Shown: positions 7,018-16,569 of the stretch, one piece after another | How positions within the stretch are numbered: the stretch's first letter is position 1 | Layout: each line of letters begins with the position of its first letter | Assembly: GCF_000496735.2 (NCBI RefSeq) | Contig: NZ_AYLO01000008.1 | Location: 1 to 34,893 of the forward strand | DNA: 34,893 nt | Direction: 5' to 3' | Source of the DNA: Methyloglobulus morosus KoM1 | GTDB lineage: Bacteria; Pseudomonadota; Gammaproteobacteria; Methylococcales; Methylomonadaceae | Made by a program: the position numbers and the translations under genes | Notes under the pieces: model-generated | Told to the model about the DNA's origin: nothing | The model's input: the letters and a program-made list of their open reading frames with translations, nothing else | The model's database searches: none

Positions 7018-9288
7018 CTATCTTGAAACTACATTATTCCAATACCGGGCTTCGGTTGCACGCCATGCTTCAACTTTAATGCCGTTATCCATATTAACCT
7101 CAATACTGCCATCCTCTGAATTATTGAAAACCCTAATGTGCAAATCACTATAACGCCGGAGAACATCTTGATGCGGATGACCGAACTGGTTTCTGTAACC
7201 AACTGGAATTAATACGGTATTAGGTTGTACTGCCTTTAAAAATGTGCTTGTCGACGAGGTCTGGCTACCATGATGGGGGGCAATCAAGACATCGGCTTTT
7301 AGCTTATCTTTATAAGTCTCAACGAGCCATGACTCCGCTTCCGCCTCAATATCACCCGTTAGCAATGCCGTACCCTTCTGCGCCTGGATTTGTAAAACGC
7401 AAGAATTGTTGTTATCTGACAATAAGTTAGCCACCTTTGGCGACAGTATGGAAAAGGTAACCTGATCCCAGGTCCAAGATTGCCCCACCTTACATTGAAT
7501 TGGCGAATATTCCATTAATTGCAGCGGCACACTGGTCAAAATATCACCTGTATCTATATGGCCTACTACCGACCCAACACCGCCGATATGGTCATTATCG
7601 CCATGGCTAACAATTAAAGTATTAACCTTATCAATGCCCTGGTAACGCAAGAAAGGGATGACAACGCTTTGTCCCATGTCACTGGTAGCTGAAAACTTTG
7701 CCCCTGCGTCATAAACCAGGACGTGATTCGCGGTTTGCACGACCGCAGACAAACCTTGACCGACATCCAGCAAGGTTAACTTTACGGCGCCGGGATGAAT
7801 TATGCTTGATCCTGTAAAGACCAATGGAAATAACATGACCCAACCCAAATGGCGCGACGGCATACCCTTAGGGCTAAATAAAAGCAATATGCCAGGTATT
7901 GCAAACACCAAAGCCCACCCTGATGGTTGGCTATGAGCTGCTGTTGACAACGGTAAAGCCGCTAATTTGACCAGTACCCACCATAAACCTTGCAATGTTA
8001 CGTCCACGACAATGAATAATTTTGCCGCCACTATCGGCGCAACAAATAGTATCAACGTCGCAAACAAGGCTATGGGAACGACCAACAAACTGATAATCGG
8101 CACGGCAATAAGGTTGGCGAGCGGCGAAATCAGTGAAACCTGCTGGAAAAAGAACAACAATAACGGTGCCAGTCCTATCGAAGTCACCCAGTTGATCTTG
8201 ATGCTGCCACGAATCAAGCCCGGTTTACCCAAACGTCCGGCAATGACATAAATAATCAGGCTAACTGCAATAAACGACAGCCAAAATCCGGCAGATAAGA
8301 CCACTAAAGGATCAATAACCAGGACGGCAAATAAGGCAACGGCAAGTACGTTAAAGGGGCGTGTATTTCGCTGCTGGACAATAGCCGTCATGGCGATAGC
8401 GATCATCAACGCAGAACGTTGTGCAGGTACAGAAAATCCCGTCAAACCTGCATAAAATATGGCAACCACCATTGCCGTCATGGCAGCGACTTTCTGGGGC
8501 GACCACACCAAAATCCCCGTCCAAGCCCAAAATCGGACAACCAACAAATAGACTAAGCCTGCAATCAGGCCGATATGCGAGCCAGAAATGACCATCAAAT
8601 GTGTTGTGCCAGTCTGGCGAAATATCTCCCATTGGCGTGGCGATAAACTATTGCCGTCCCCTATCGTTAACGCTTTAATCAACGGTAAGCTTTCGCTATT
8701 GGCCAGTGTCCGCGCTAACTGTTCGGCGATATGTTGTCGCCAAACTAACAGGCTGGTTTTGGTAGAACCGCTATCCACTAACCTAGGCTCAGGTTTCGGG
8801 CGAATATAACCCGACGCGCCAATACCTTCCAAAAACAACCAGCGTTCATAATCAAAACCGCCAGGGTTAAATGTGCCATGCGGCGGCTTTAATCGGACTG
8901 TAACCGCCCATTCCTGGCCGGCTTTGACCACTTTATCGGGGTAATACCAAGTTAACCTTAATTTAGGTGGAATCTGTTTGGTTGATCCTGTTACAGTGAA
9001 ATTAAACCGGACATGGTTACCCTCATGTTCCGGTAAATCAGCAATGTAACCTTGAATTTGAATATCTTGACCGGCCAATTGCTCGGGCAAACGGTGATTA
9101 AGGCTCAATGAAGCAAATACAGCTGCCCATAATATTCCCAACAATAAAAATAGGCCTCCCCAACACCGCAACCATACCGTAACAGCAGCAGCGCAAACAA
9201 CCGCTACCGCCCATATAGGCTCTGGCAATGCCGTCATCTGCTGGACACATAAAATTCCGACCAGAAAACACAGGACAAAAACAACCAT
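7018..9288 (-). CDS. comEC: ComEC/Rec2 DNA-uptake channel
   Basis: A 756-residue inner-membrane protein that moves single-stranded DNA into the cytoplasm during natural transformation. It has two N-terminal membrane spans, an OB-like segment (about 60-170, IQGYIADLPEHEGNHVRFNF), the multi-span Competence domain (about 200-480, with TGTTHLMVISGSHIGLIAGL and GFSVPAQRSALMIA), and a C-terminal metallo-beta-lactamase-like domain (LLDVGQGLSAVV, IVSHGDNDHIGG, LIAPHHGSQTSST). Length and domain order match the family. The ATG at 9288 gives the expected hydrophobic start; no strong Shine-Dalgarno is visible. No other competence gene is adjacent, which is common. The gene looks intact, so the organism may be transformable. 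Confidence 0.95.
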   Translation of the reverse strand: MVVFVLCFLVGILCVQQMTALPEPIWAVAVVCAAAVTVWLRCWGGLFLLLGILWAAVFASLSLNHRLPEQLAGQDIQIQGYIADLPEHEGNHVRFNFTVTGSTKQIPPKLRLTWYYPDKVVKAGQEWAVTVRLKPPHGTFNPGGFDYERWLFLEGIGASGYIRPKPEPRLVDSGSTKTSLLVWRQHIAEQLARTLANSESLPLIKALTIGDGNSLSPRQWEIFRQTGTTHLMVISGSHIGLIAGLVYLLVVRFWAWTGILVWSPQKVAAMTAMVVAIFYAGLTGFSVPAQRSALMIAIAMTAIVQQRNTRPFNVLAVALFAVLVIDPLVVLSAGFWLSFIAVSLIIYVIAGRLGKPGLIRGSIKINWVTSIGLAPLLLFFFQQVSLISPLANLIAVPIISLLVVPIALFATLILFVAPIVAAKLFIVVDVTLQGLWWVLVKLAALPLSTAAHSQPSGWALVFAIPGILLLFSPKGMPSRHLGWVMLFPLVFTGSSIIHPGAVKLTLLDVGQGLSAVVQTANHVLVYDAGAKFSATSDMGQSVVIPFLRYQGIDKVNTLIVSHGDNDHIGGVGSVVGHIDTGDILTSVPLQLMEYSPIQCKVGQSWTWDQVTFSILSPKVANLLSDNNNSCVLQIQAQKGTALLTGDIEAEAESWLVETYKDKLKADVLIAPHHGSQTSSTSTFLKAVQPNTVLIPVGYRNQFGHPHQDVLRRYSDLHIRVFNNSEDGSIEVNMDNGIKVEAWRATEARYWNNVVSR

Positions 9289-9339
9289 TGAAGTCGAAAT
9301 TAATTAAGGTAAAAATCTGCTAAAATTAGCCATCCAAAG

Positions 9340-9450
9340 GAACCATGAACCGGTCATTCGACAAAGCTCTTTGAGGGAAGCGAAAGGATCCAGGATGGCA
9401 GGCAAGCTGTTGATAACCTTTGCAGCGAGCCGTGGGCTTGTCGAACCTGC
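9340..9450. repeat. REP-like intergenic element with TTCGACA/TGTCGAA ends
   Basis: The 245 bases between comEC and the SnoaL-like gene contain TTCGACA at 9357-9363 and its reverse complement TGTCGAA at 9439-9445. Read on the minus strand it begins GGTTCGACAAGCCCACGG and ends TTTGTCGAATGACCGG. A second copy with the same ends is at 30980. Elements starting GGTTCGACAGGCTCA are common between genes in many proteobacteria. It is probably a non-autonomous REP-type repeat. The rest of the gap shows nothing recognisable. Confidence 0.55.
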
Positions 9451-9533
9451 CGAAATCCACTTGCCCAGAGTTCCCATAACGTCATAATAATAAACTTAAA
9501 CCCCATTATCATTGAACTTGACAAGAAACCATC

Positions 9534-9941
9534 ATGAACCAAAACACCATTAACCTTATTGAACAATACTATGCCGCTTTCAACAGTGCAGATATGGAAA
9601 CTTTTTTAAGCCTGCTGACCGATGATGTCATACACGATATCAACCAGGGTAAGCGTGAAATCGGTAAGGAGGCATTCAGTCGCTTTATGGCCTGTATGAA
9701 TTTCAATTATAAAGAGCAATTGGTCGATATGGTGATTATGGCGACACCCGACGGCTCGCGCGCCGCTGCCGAGTTCGTGGTATTAGGCAAATACCTAAAA
9801 TCCGATGAAGGATTGCCCGCCGCAAACGGCCAGGAATACAAGTTACCTGCCGGCGCTTTTTTCGAGATATGTGAAAACAAAGTCGCCCGAATCACCAACT
9901 ACTATAATCTGGAAGATTGGATCGCCCAAGTTAGCGATTAA
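9534..9941 (+). CDS. SnoaL-like / ketosteroid isomerase-related protein
   Basis: A 135-residue single-domain protein of the NTF2-like alpha+beta barrel type. The N-terminal helix LIEQYYAAFNSADMETFLSL, then LLTDDVIHDI, a central EFVVLGKY strand and the end FFEICENKVARITNYYNLED follow the pattern of SnoaL-like, ketosteroid isomerase-related proteins. These fold around a cavity and include isomerases, cyclases and non-enzymatic binders. No signal peptide is present, so it is cytoplasmic. It precedes a small membrane protein gene by 50 bases in the same direction. Only a weak ribosome-binding site (AAGAAA) precedes the ATG. The fold is likely; substrate and role are unknown. Confidence 0.75.
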   Translation: MNQNTINLIEQYYAAFNSADMETFLSLLTDDVIHDINQGKREIGKEAFSRFMACMNFNYKEQLVDMVIMATPDGSRAAAEFVVLGKYLKSDEGLPAANGQEYKLPAGAFFEICENKVARITNYYNLEDWIAQVSD

Positions 9942-9991
9942 TTTATTGGCCCTTTAGCTCGGCAAGAACCCTAAACATCGGCAATAATCGA

Positions 9992-10348
9992 ATGAAACTA
10001 GTCACCATCGCTATAACCATAGGCTTGATCCTGCTTTATTTTGTGAATGCGGCCTTTAAAATCGATATTTTTAACTGGGAAATGCTTATACACATTAGCA
10101 TCCGGTTTTTTACCGGCTTCATTATTTTAGGCATTAGCTATTTTTATGCCCATAAACTCAAACTAAAGATCTCGATTTTTTTGGTTTTAGGCCTGGTCCT
10201 GGCAGATGATGTATTGGATTACTACCGACAGGTAACCCGTTTTAGTGTCGAAATGATGCTTTATGGAATCTATATGCTGTTTTGGGGGTCGGTGGTCGGT
10301 TATTTATTCATGAGACAGTTCAAGCATAATATTGACGACCAAGGATAA
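9992..10348 (+). CDS. Small membrane protein of unknown function
   Basis: A 118-residue protein with about four hydrophobic segments: residues 2-20, 32-50, 58-72 and 87-107. I do not recognise a family. Basic residues after the second segment (AHKLKLK) suggest cytoplasmic loops. It follows the SnoaL-like gene by 50 bases and is probably co-transcribed; it ends 49 bases before the convergent ABC exporter gene. The acidic stretch LADDVLDYYRQ between segments three and four is the only charged core motif. A real gene is likely because of its position and clean membrane pattern, but no function can be stated. Confidence 0.6.
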   Translation: MKLVTIAITIGLILLYFVNAAFKIDIFNWEMLIHISIRFFTGFIILGISYFYAHKLKLKISIFLVLGLVLADDVLDYYRQVTRFSVEMMLYGIYMLFWGSVVGYLFMRQFKHNIDDQG

Positions 10349-10397
10349 CAACCAACATTGACGATTTGTGCTAATCAAACGCTTCAATTCGCTGAAC

Positions 10398-12563
10398 TCA
10401 AGGGTGGGCTATCACCAACAAGGTCTGGGCGCGTTCAAACGCGCAATTCAGGCATTTTTCCAATGATTCCGGGTCCAACGCAGCAAAGCTTTCGTCCAGG
10501 ATAGTCAATTGGGTATTTTGCAGCAAAGCACGCGCCAGGAAAATGCGGCTGCGTTCGCCATGCGAGAGTTGCCAGCCGGTTTCGCCCACCATTTGCATCA
10601 TGCCGGACGGCATTCGCTCCAGCAATTCCCCCAAGCCTAAATCCACACACAACGCGTGCGCTTCCTGGATGTCGCCCTCCGAAGCCGGCCATTGACGGCC
10701 CATCAGCAGATTAAATGCCAGTGTTCCGGTCAGGATGTGATTTTCGTGGAACTGGGGCGCTTCGGTTGCCAAGCTATGCCAGCTTTCACCCAAGGTATGG
10801 CTATCCAGTCCATTCAACAGCAACAGGCCGGAATCCGGCTTTCTCAGCCCTACCAGCAAAGAAGCCAGTGTTGATTTTCCGCCGCCCGACGACCCTTCAA
10901 GCAAAATACGTTCACCTTTATAGATCGATATATTAACCCCACGGAGAACCGGATCGGACTGTGGCTGATAACGAAAGACCAAATCGCTGGCATCAATTAA
11001 CTTGGTGGTCACATGAGTGGTGCTTGCTCCGGCTATCTGGGCAGCGGTTAAAAAAGCTTCGTTGGCTGGTTTTTTACTGCCTGAATGAAATAATGCTGAA
11101 ACTTGCGTCCAGGCAATGCCTGCCCTAGCCAATGCCGCCAGGCCACCCGTTGCCCCGGAAAGCGCCCTGTTAGCGAGCAATATCCCGCCTAAACTAATGG
11201 CCAATGCCGACGCGCTGCTTGCGCCGGAAATAAAGGCAGGCGCCAAACCGATCAACCCAATGATCAACCAACCGCGTGACAGCCCGCCAATTATCGGCGT
11301 TATCGCGCCATCCAGTCCTTTAGATGCGTTCAGGTACTCTTGGACTGTTTGGTCTTCTTCCGCATTTCGCCGCGTTGCCGACTCCTGGGCAAGCCGTGTC
11401 CTGTGCCCAACCATGCGTTCGACCAGCTCATGGGTCATGTCAAGGCGCATTAGCGTCCATTCTTGCAAACGCTTAAAGTATCGCCAGACCAGGGCTAGGG
11501 TCAGGGCTAACCAACCTGTCAACAGCAACAAATGCAGTTGGCCACCTGCGCCATACGCCAGGATAAATCCCGCAAAAACCAGTTCGACTGTTGCGACAAC
11601 GACTGAAAAACCACCATTCAGCGCCAGTGATTCCAATGCTTGCGACTCCATCACCCGACCCAGGAATTGGCCTGCCCCTTGATGCTTTACTGACTGCAGA
11701 TCCATGCGTAACGCACCCGCTAATAACCGCTTTTTTAGGATTCTCCCCATATCGAGCGCAAACATACTATCCAGCCAACCACCCAGCAAATGCAGGGGGA
11801 TTAGCGATAAGACCAATAAAACCCAAGCGGTCAACCAACCAAAATCTAGCCTACCATTCAGTGCCGCCTGCCCAATCAATGCCCAGCCAGCCATTTCCAT
11901 GCCGTATAGCAGCATGAACACCGTTACCATTAACAACGCGCGTCTTGGCAAATGGGCTTGCGAGAGTTGCCGCCAGAACCCCGTTGTTGGCGGTAAGCGC
12001 AGCAACCAGCAACCCCGTATGCGTTGGCCGGCAAGCCGTTCCCGTACCATGACCGCCCGCACCTGTTGCCACTGTTGCTTGGGCACATTGGCGAGCTGCA
12101 ATAAATGGTCGATTTCGGCACTAATGGGGATTTCAAATGGCTCACAGATTGCTGCACGGAGCATGTCAACCGAACAACGATGTACCTGCAAATCCGGGCC
12201 GATCAACAGCAATTTGCCAAATTTCAATTTAAGCAATAACAGGAATTGACTTTCTTCGCCTGTTTTTACCTGCAACACGGCAGGGCTGACATTGCGCAGC
12301 AATTGTCCAAATTGCGAAACCGGTGTTTCAATGGGTTCGGCTTCCAAGGCTAGCCGATCGCTCGCCCATTCAATCCAACGGCTTAAATCGGCTATGTCTT
12401 GCTGTTGCAAGGGTTCAGGTGCAATACGATTTCTACTTTCTGGACTTAATCCTGCCTGCCTCGCCAATTCTTCGATGCCTTCACCTAATCTGGCAAGCGG
12501 CCAGCACAAATCGACGATAGCCTTATCCATTGCTGGCATCCGTAGCGGATTTAATGTAGCCAT
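10398..12563 (-). CDS. ABC exporter with fused ATPase and degenerate C39-like N-terminal domain
   Basis: A 721-residue exporter half-transporter. Residues 1-200 are soluble; the part near residue 95 (SPAVLQVKTGEESQF, then LLLIGP) resembles the second half of a C39 peptidase domain but lacks its His and Asp, so it would not cut. Membrane segments fill about 205-480. The ATPase has Walker A EGSSGGGKST, a Q-loop Gln (EAPQF), the unusual signature LSHGERS and Walker B LTILDES with the catalytic Glu. The protein stops at VIAHP, immediately after the switch His, so the usual tail is missing. It overlaps the upstream C39-ABC gene by 41 bases. The two ATPases probably pair as a heterodimer. Substrate unknown. 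Confidence 0.88.
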   Translation of the reverse strand: MATLNPLRMPAMDKAIVDLCWPLARLGEGIEELARQAGLSPESRNRIAPEPLQQQDIADLSRWIEWASDRLALEAEPIETPVSQFGQLLRNVSPAVLQVKTGEESQFLLLLKLKFGKLLLIGPDLQVHRCSVDMLRAAICEPFEIPISAEIDHLLQLANVPKQQWQQVRAVMVRERLAGQRIRGCWLLRLPPTTGFWRQLSQAHLPRRALLMVTVFMLLYGMEMAGWALIGQAALNGRLDFGWLTAWVLLVLSLIPLHLLGGWLDSMFALDMGRILKKRLLAGALRMDLQSVKHQGAGQFLGRVMESQALESLALNGGFSVVVATVELVFAGFILAYGAGGQLHLLLLTGWLALTLALVWRYFKRLQEWTLMRLDMTHELVERMVGHRTRLAQESATRRNAEEDQTVQEYLNASKGLDGAITPIIGGLSRGWLIIGLIGLAPAFISGASSASALAISLGGILLANRALSGATGGLAALARAGIAWTQVSALFHSGSKKPANEAFLTAAQIAGASTTHVTTKLIDASDLVFRYQPQSDPVLRGVNISIYKGERILLEGSSGGGKSTLASLLVGLRKPDSGLLLLNGLDSHTLGESWHSLATEAPQFHENHILTGTLAFNLLMGRQWPASEGDIQEAHALCVDLGLGELLERMPSGMMQMVGETGWQLSHGERSRIFLARALLQNTQLTILDESFAALDPESLEKCLNCAFERAQTLLVIAHP

Positions 12564-15243
12564 CCTGGACTTGAATTTTCCGCCATTCTTTCCCCTTCCA
12601 CAATTCTTGGCGCACTAGTTTTTCGGCATTGAGCAGGTCACGGTATCGGGAATCACGGGCAGCCAATCGGCCAGGCGCATCATCTTCGATGATTTGCCCA
12701 TCTTCTACTACCAGAACCCGGTTGAACGACAGCGTTTCTTCGACATCATGGGTGACACAAAGCAATGTTGCCGTTGCCCACCAATTTCTGGCCTCATTGA
12801 GCAATCGATGCCTCTGGGTACGATCCATGCCACGAAAAGGCTCATCAAGCAAGGCCAGCCGGACATCGGTTTGCATCAACGCCCTAGCCAGACGTACGCG
12901 CTGGCCTTCCCCACCAGACAGCAACGAGCCGCCTTCACCCAGGTAAGTTTGTAACCCCGATGGCAGTTTTTGCAATACACCCCGTAAGGTGGCGGCATCT
13001 ATGGCACTAGTTATCCTGTCGAAACCGTTCTCGTGTGAACTGTAAATGAGATTGTCTAAAAATGGGCGATTCCATATCTGAACGGCAGGATCAACCCAGG
13101 CGATTTCTTGCCTAAGGGCTTGTTGATTACGCCCCGATAAAATCTGGTTATCGACCAACAATTGCCCACCAGCGAGCCGATGCCATCCAAGCAACAATCC
13201 CACCAGGCTGGATTTCCCAGCACCGGAAGGGCCGACGATGGCAATTTGCTCACCTGGAGCAATACTCAGGTTGATGCCTTGTAAAATCGAATGCCCCGCC
13301 GCCACCACATTGCCATTGGAAATTTTAATGCTAACGCCAGTGCTGCGTTTAATGGGTCTTGTATCAGGGGAAGCATCGTCCTGTATAGGCGTATCAACCT
13401 CTTCTGGTGTAGATAACGGCTCTAATAACCGCAGCAATATATTCCGTTGCGCAGGGTATTGATGCGCAAGCGTTGTCAACGTATGCCCAATAGCGGGCAG
13501 CTTCAATGCCCAATAGACCAGCAGCAAATCACCGCCGGTCACACCGCCCGAACGCATAAAATGCTGGAACAACATCAGGCCTACAAACGACATGCAGACC
13601 AAAGATTGTACGCCGTCTATCGCCAAGGAAAGCTGTATCAGGCTTCGGCTAGACCGAGCCCATTCCACTAATAAACCTTCATGTTCGCGACGAACGGCAA
13701 GTTCGGCCCGATGTGTTCGGATAGGCACAAGGCCTAGCAAGGCATCCAGGTAGAAACTGAACAAAGCCCCAGAATGGCTACGCACCCGCAAGTCCCTCTC
13801 ATTAAGCAATGGCTGTGCCAGTAAAGGCAATAGAATTGCCAGCAGTGCTATGGTTATCGCCAATACGCCGCTGGCAGGGGCTATAAGAATAATCCCGGTC
13901 AAGGTGAAGACAATATCCCAAACCGTCTGGACAAAATGGATACCTAAGTCGGGGACCAGCCGGGTCAAGGCGATGCTATGGCTGCGTTCCGCCATATCCG
14001 ATACGGGACGGCTTTGGAAATAACGGTCTGTCAGGTTCGGCAATTTTCGCAACAATGCCATCCGCAACCGCGTTTCCAGATGACGGCCAAACCGCAACGA
14101 CTCCATCTTAATGGGGATTTCAATCAACAGCAGCAAGCCGACAAAAACCATTAAAGCGACAACGGCAAATAACCGCTGGTCGGCTAATTTGAGCTCCCAG
14201 CTTATATCAAAGATGCCCCTGAACAGCAGGGTTTCTATCAATAATGCTGCGACGGAAACGGTTAGCGCCCCTATCAGGGCATACGGGGATAAAATGCCAT
14301 CGTCTTTTAGCATATTGAGGAGGGCTTTACTCGGCTGTAGCGGTTTCTCTTTGAGTGCGGCCTCTATCTCTGTGGCAAGGGGTTCTTGTCCAGTGGTTTC
14401 CTTAGTAAGCGCGGGGGTTATTTCAGGGTTTTTTGCCTTTATTTGTAATAAAACGGCACCGCTTAATACCAGCTTTTCATCGGATTCGCCTTCGGAAAGC
14501 GGGGGCATTACCGACCAGTAAGAGCGTGGGATTGTTTTGTAAATAGCATTTTTATCGATTTGTCCAAGCAACGTATCCATCAATTTAACGGCTTGGTTTC
14601 CTGCGGGTATCCCGCCCGCTTCCACTATAGAATGGACTAATCTGACGCTGGCATCCAGTTTTGCCCATCCAAACCAATCCGATTCTTGACGTGCTTGGTT
14701 AAGCACGGCGGTGACCTTCTCTTTAGTCGCGCCCAACAAGGAGATGCGCTGGGCCAATGGTTTTAGGAATTCATCCGAAGCCGCCCATTCCAGCCAGTCT
14801 TGGGCTTGAACCGGAAATTCATGGCGAAATATTTCTTCTGCAAAACGCTGGCAAGTTACCCAGCGCCTACCCATTGCCGGATCCATCACTTGCAGCCATC
14901 TGCCATGTCGACGCCAAATCACTACAAAATGGGTTGCACCGTCGGAGTGCCGCACGACGACCATCGCAGGTAACACGGCGGCTTCAGATAAAAAGATATG
15001 GTCAAGAGGGACCATGGTTTGCTCGGCAGTAACGCCCAACTGGTTGGCGACTTCTTCCAACATATCGATTGAAGTGCCATCGACATTGGTTTGGCATGCT
15101 TCCCGAAGCCGACCATAACTGACAGGAATGTTGAAGCCTTCCAACAAGCATTTTAAGGAAGCGGGTCCGCAATCCATTGCGGATGTCTGGACGACCTCCG
15201 GCACTAGCCAGCGCCGTTTTTCAGTGATGCCTAAGCTGCTCAT
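12523..15243 (-). CDS. C39 peptidase-containing ABC exporter
   Basis: A 906-residue bifunctional exporter expected to clip a double-glycine-type leader and export the product. The N-terminal C39 domain has Gln19, Cys25 (MDCGPASLKCL), His105 (ATHFVVIW) and Asp121 (VMDPAMGRRW), so it looks active. Membrane spans start only near residue 325, so about 180 residues (150-320) of extra soluble sequence separate peptidase and channel; usual family members are 700-730 residues. The ATPase has Walker A GPSGAGKSS, signature LSGGEGQR, Walker B LALLDEP and switch His (CVTHD); the Q-loop reads WVDPAVQ. ATGA overlap with the HlyD-type gene and 41-base overlap with the next exporter indicate one operon. Confidence 0.92.
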   Translation of the reverse strand: MSSLGITEKRRWLVPEVVQTSAMDCGPASLKCLLEGFNIPVSYGRLREACQTNVDGTSIDMLEEVANQLGVTAEQTMVPLDHIFLSEAAVLPAMVVVRHSDGATHFVVIWRRHGRWLQVMDPAMGRRWVTCQRFAEEIFRHEFPVQAQDWLEWAASDEFLKPLAQRISLLGATKEKVTAVLNQARQESDWFGWAKLDASVRLVHSIVEAGGIPAGNQAVKLMDTLLGQIDKNAIYKTIPRSYWSVMPPLSEGESDEKLVLSGAVLLQIKAKNPEITPALTKETTGQEPLATEIEAALKEKPLQPSKALLNMLKDDGILSPYALIGALTVSVAALLIETLLFRGIFDISWELKLADQRLFAVVALMVFVGLLLLIEIPIKMESLRFGRHLETRLRMALLRKLPNLTDRYFQSRPVSDMAERSHSIALTRLVPDLGIHFVQTVWDIVFTLTGIILIAPASGVLAITIALLAILLPLLAQPLLNERDLRVRSHSGALFSFYLDALLGLVPIRTHRAELAVRREHEGLLVEWARSSRSLIQLSLAIDGVQSLVCMSFVGLMLFQHFMRSGGVTGGDLLLVYWALKLPAIGHTLTTLAHQYPAQRNILLRLLEPLSTPEEVDTPIQDDASPDTRPIKRSTGVSIKISNGNVVAAGHSILQGINLSIAPGEQIAIVGPSGAGKSSLVGLLLGWHRLAGGQLLVDNQILSGRNQQALRQEIAWVDPAVQIWNRPFLDNLIYSSHENGFDRITSAIDAATLRGVLQKLPSGLQTYLGEGGSLLSGGEGQRVRLARALMQTDVRLALLDEPFRGMDRTQRHRLLNEARNWWATATLLCVTHDVEETLSFNRVLVVEDGQIIEDDAPGRLAARDSRYRDLLNAEKLVRQELWKGKEWRKIQVQDGYIKSATDASNG

Positions 15244-16433
15244 TTCGGGTTGGGCGCGTCAGCAGGATGTGATGTTTGGTCAGTATTGGATAACAACTGC
15301 CCTGCTACACGCAGCACCATAACCGCTGGGCTGACTTGCTCGATACTGACTTCAATTGATCCCGGCAACCCATGTTGAAGAGTAATACGCGAGAATGTGG
15401 ATGGGTCGGGCGTGAATTCCACCCGCACTTGGTTATCCCTGATTTCAGAACCCACCCGGCTTACTTTCGCCGGGATCGTCCCAAATTGTACCCAAGGGAA
15501 ACCATCCAATCGCATACGGGCACGTTGTCCTGGGTGTATCCTGCCTAACACAGAAGCCGGAGGAAAATCAGCGACTATCCTGAGCTCACTGCGCGGCACC
15601 ACCGTGCCGAGTTTTTCACCGACGGCGATATACATGCCAACTTGCAAAGGCACGATATCGCCGATTTGTCCGTTTGCCGGAGACCGTATCAGATGCTTTT
15701 CAATATCCTGCTTAAGGCGCACAATCGTCACTTGTATCGTTGCAAGCTCACCATTTAACCTGGCAACTTCGCGCTTTAGGTTTTCAATTTCAGCTTGTTG
15801 TTGATGGGCACGGGTTTGTGCCTCCATCTCTAAGCGCTGTATATCGGATGTCAATGCTTCTTTGTTAGAACTCAGCTTTTCTGATTCTGCTTGGGCACGT
15901 AAAGTTTCTATGACAGGAATTCGACCTGAGCCACGTAGTGTTTTTAACCGTCGCTCATTATCTTTTGCAAAAGTGACGGCTGCACCCGCCTCTTTTTGTC
16001 GTGATTTAGCGCTATGCACTGAAGCCAATGCGGCTTGACGGCCTTCAGTTTTAGCCCGTTCCAGTTCGCTAATTTGTTTTTCAAGTGCGGCAATTTGTGG
16101 CGGCAAGGCAATCAATTTTGATTCTTCTTCTTGTAACCGCAGTTTTTCACTGCTTGCGTCCAAGGTAAACAATACCTCGCCTTGCCGGACTTCCTGCCCT
16201 AAGGATAAGGAGGTCGAAACAATTTTGCTGGCAACCAAAGCGGCAATGGGATGTGAAGAGCGGTCGACTTCCAGTCGCGCTTTTGTAGAAAGCTCATAAA
16301 CGGTGACTTCAGCAAAAAAAAACCAAACCAGCCATCCGGTTAAAAAAAAGCCGCCAATTAGCCACGCTATCACCGCATACTTAGATGAGTCTTGTGCGAG
16401 AGAACGGGTGGTTCGAGAAAAAGTCGTAGGCAA
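15240..16433 (-). CDS. HlyD-family membrane fusion protein (type I secretion adaptor)
   Basis: A 397-residue periplasmic adaptor linking an inner-membrane exporter to an outer-membrane channel. One membrane anchor (about residues 22-42) is followed by a biotinyl-lipoyl half (LVASKIVSTSLSLGQEV), a long coiled coil (about 95-230), the second half-motif IRSPANGQIGDIVPLQVG and a beta-barrel end (RIHPGQRARMRLDGFP). The start codon is TTG at 16433: AGGAG lies five bases before it, and the reading frame begins PTTFSRTTRS. The stop overlaps the C39-ABC start as ATGA, placing it first in the export operon. No outer-membrane TolC gene is in the window, so a distant one would be shared. Confidence 0.93.
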   Translation of the reverse strand: MPTTFSRTTRSLAQDSSKYAVIAWLIGGFFLTGWLVWFFFAEVTVYELSTKARLEVDRSSHPIAALVASKIVSTSLSLGQEVRQGEVLFTLDASSEKLRLQEEESKLIALPPQIAALEKQISELERAKTEGRQAALASVHSAKSRQKEAGAAVTFAKDNERRLKTLRGSGRIPVIETLRAQAESEKLSSNKEALTSDIQRLEMEAQTRAHQQQAEIENLKREVARLNGELATIQVTIVRLKQDIEKHLIRSPANGQIGDIVPLQVGMYIAVGEKLGTVVPRSELRIVADFPPASVLGRIHPGQRARMRLDGFPWVQFGTIPAKVSRVGSEIRDNQVRVEFTPDPSTFSRITLQHGLPGSIEVSIEQVSPAVMVLRVAGQLLSNTDQTSHPADAPNPK

Positions 16434-16569
16434 AAATGCTCCTTAGGCTGAAATTTGTTACTTATAAGCGATGCACCAAATCTACACTATCTTTGTATTT
16501 TTACGTTACGATAAAATCAAGATTTTATCAAACCAGATATTAGCGTTCTAAGGCAGCATTGTCCGCAAC

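Noticed and set aside
11116-12249. Plus-strand frames opposite the second ABC exporter
   Set aside because: They overlap the membrane and ATPase regions in antisense and show no signal, motif or translation start.
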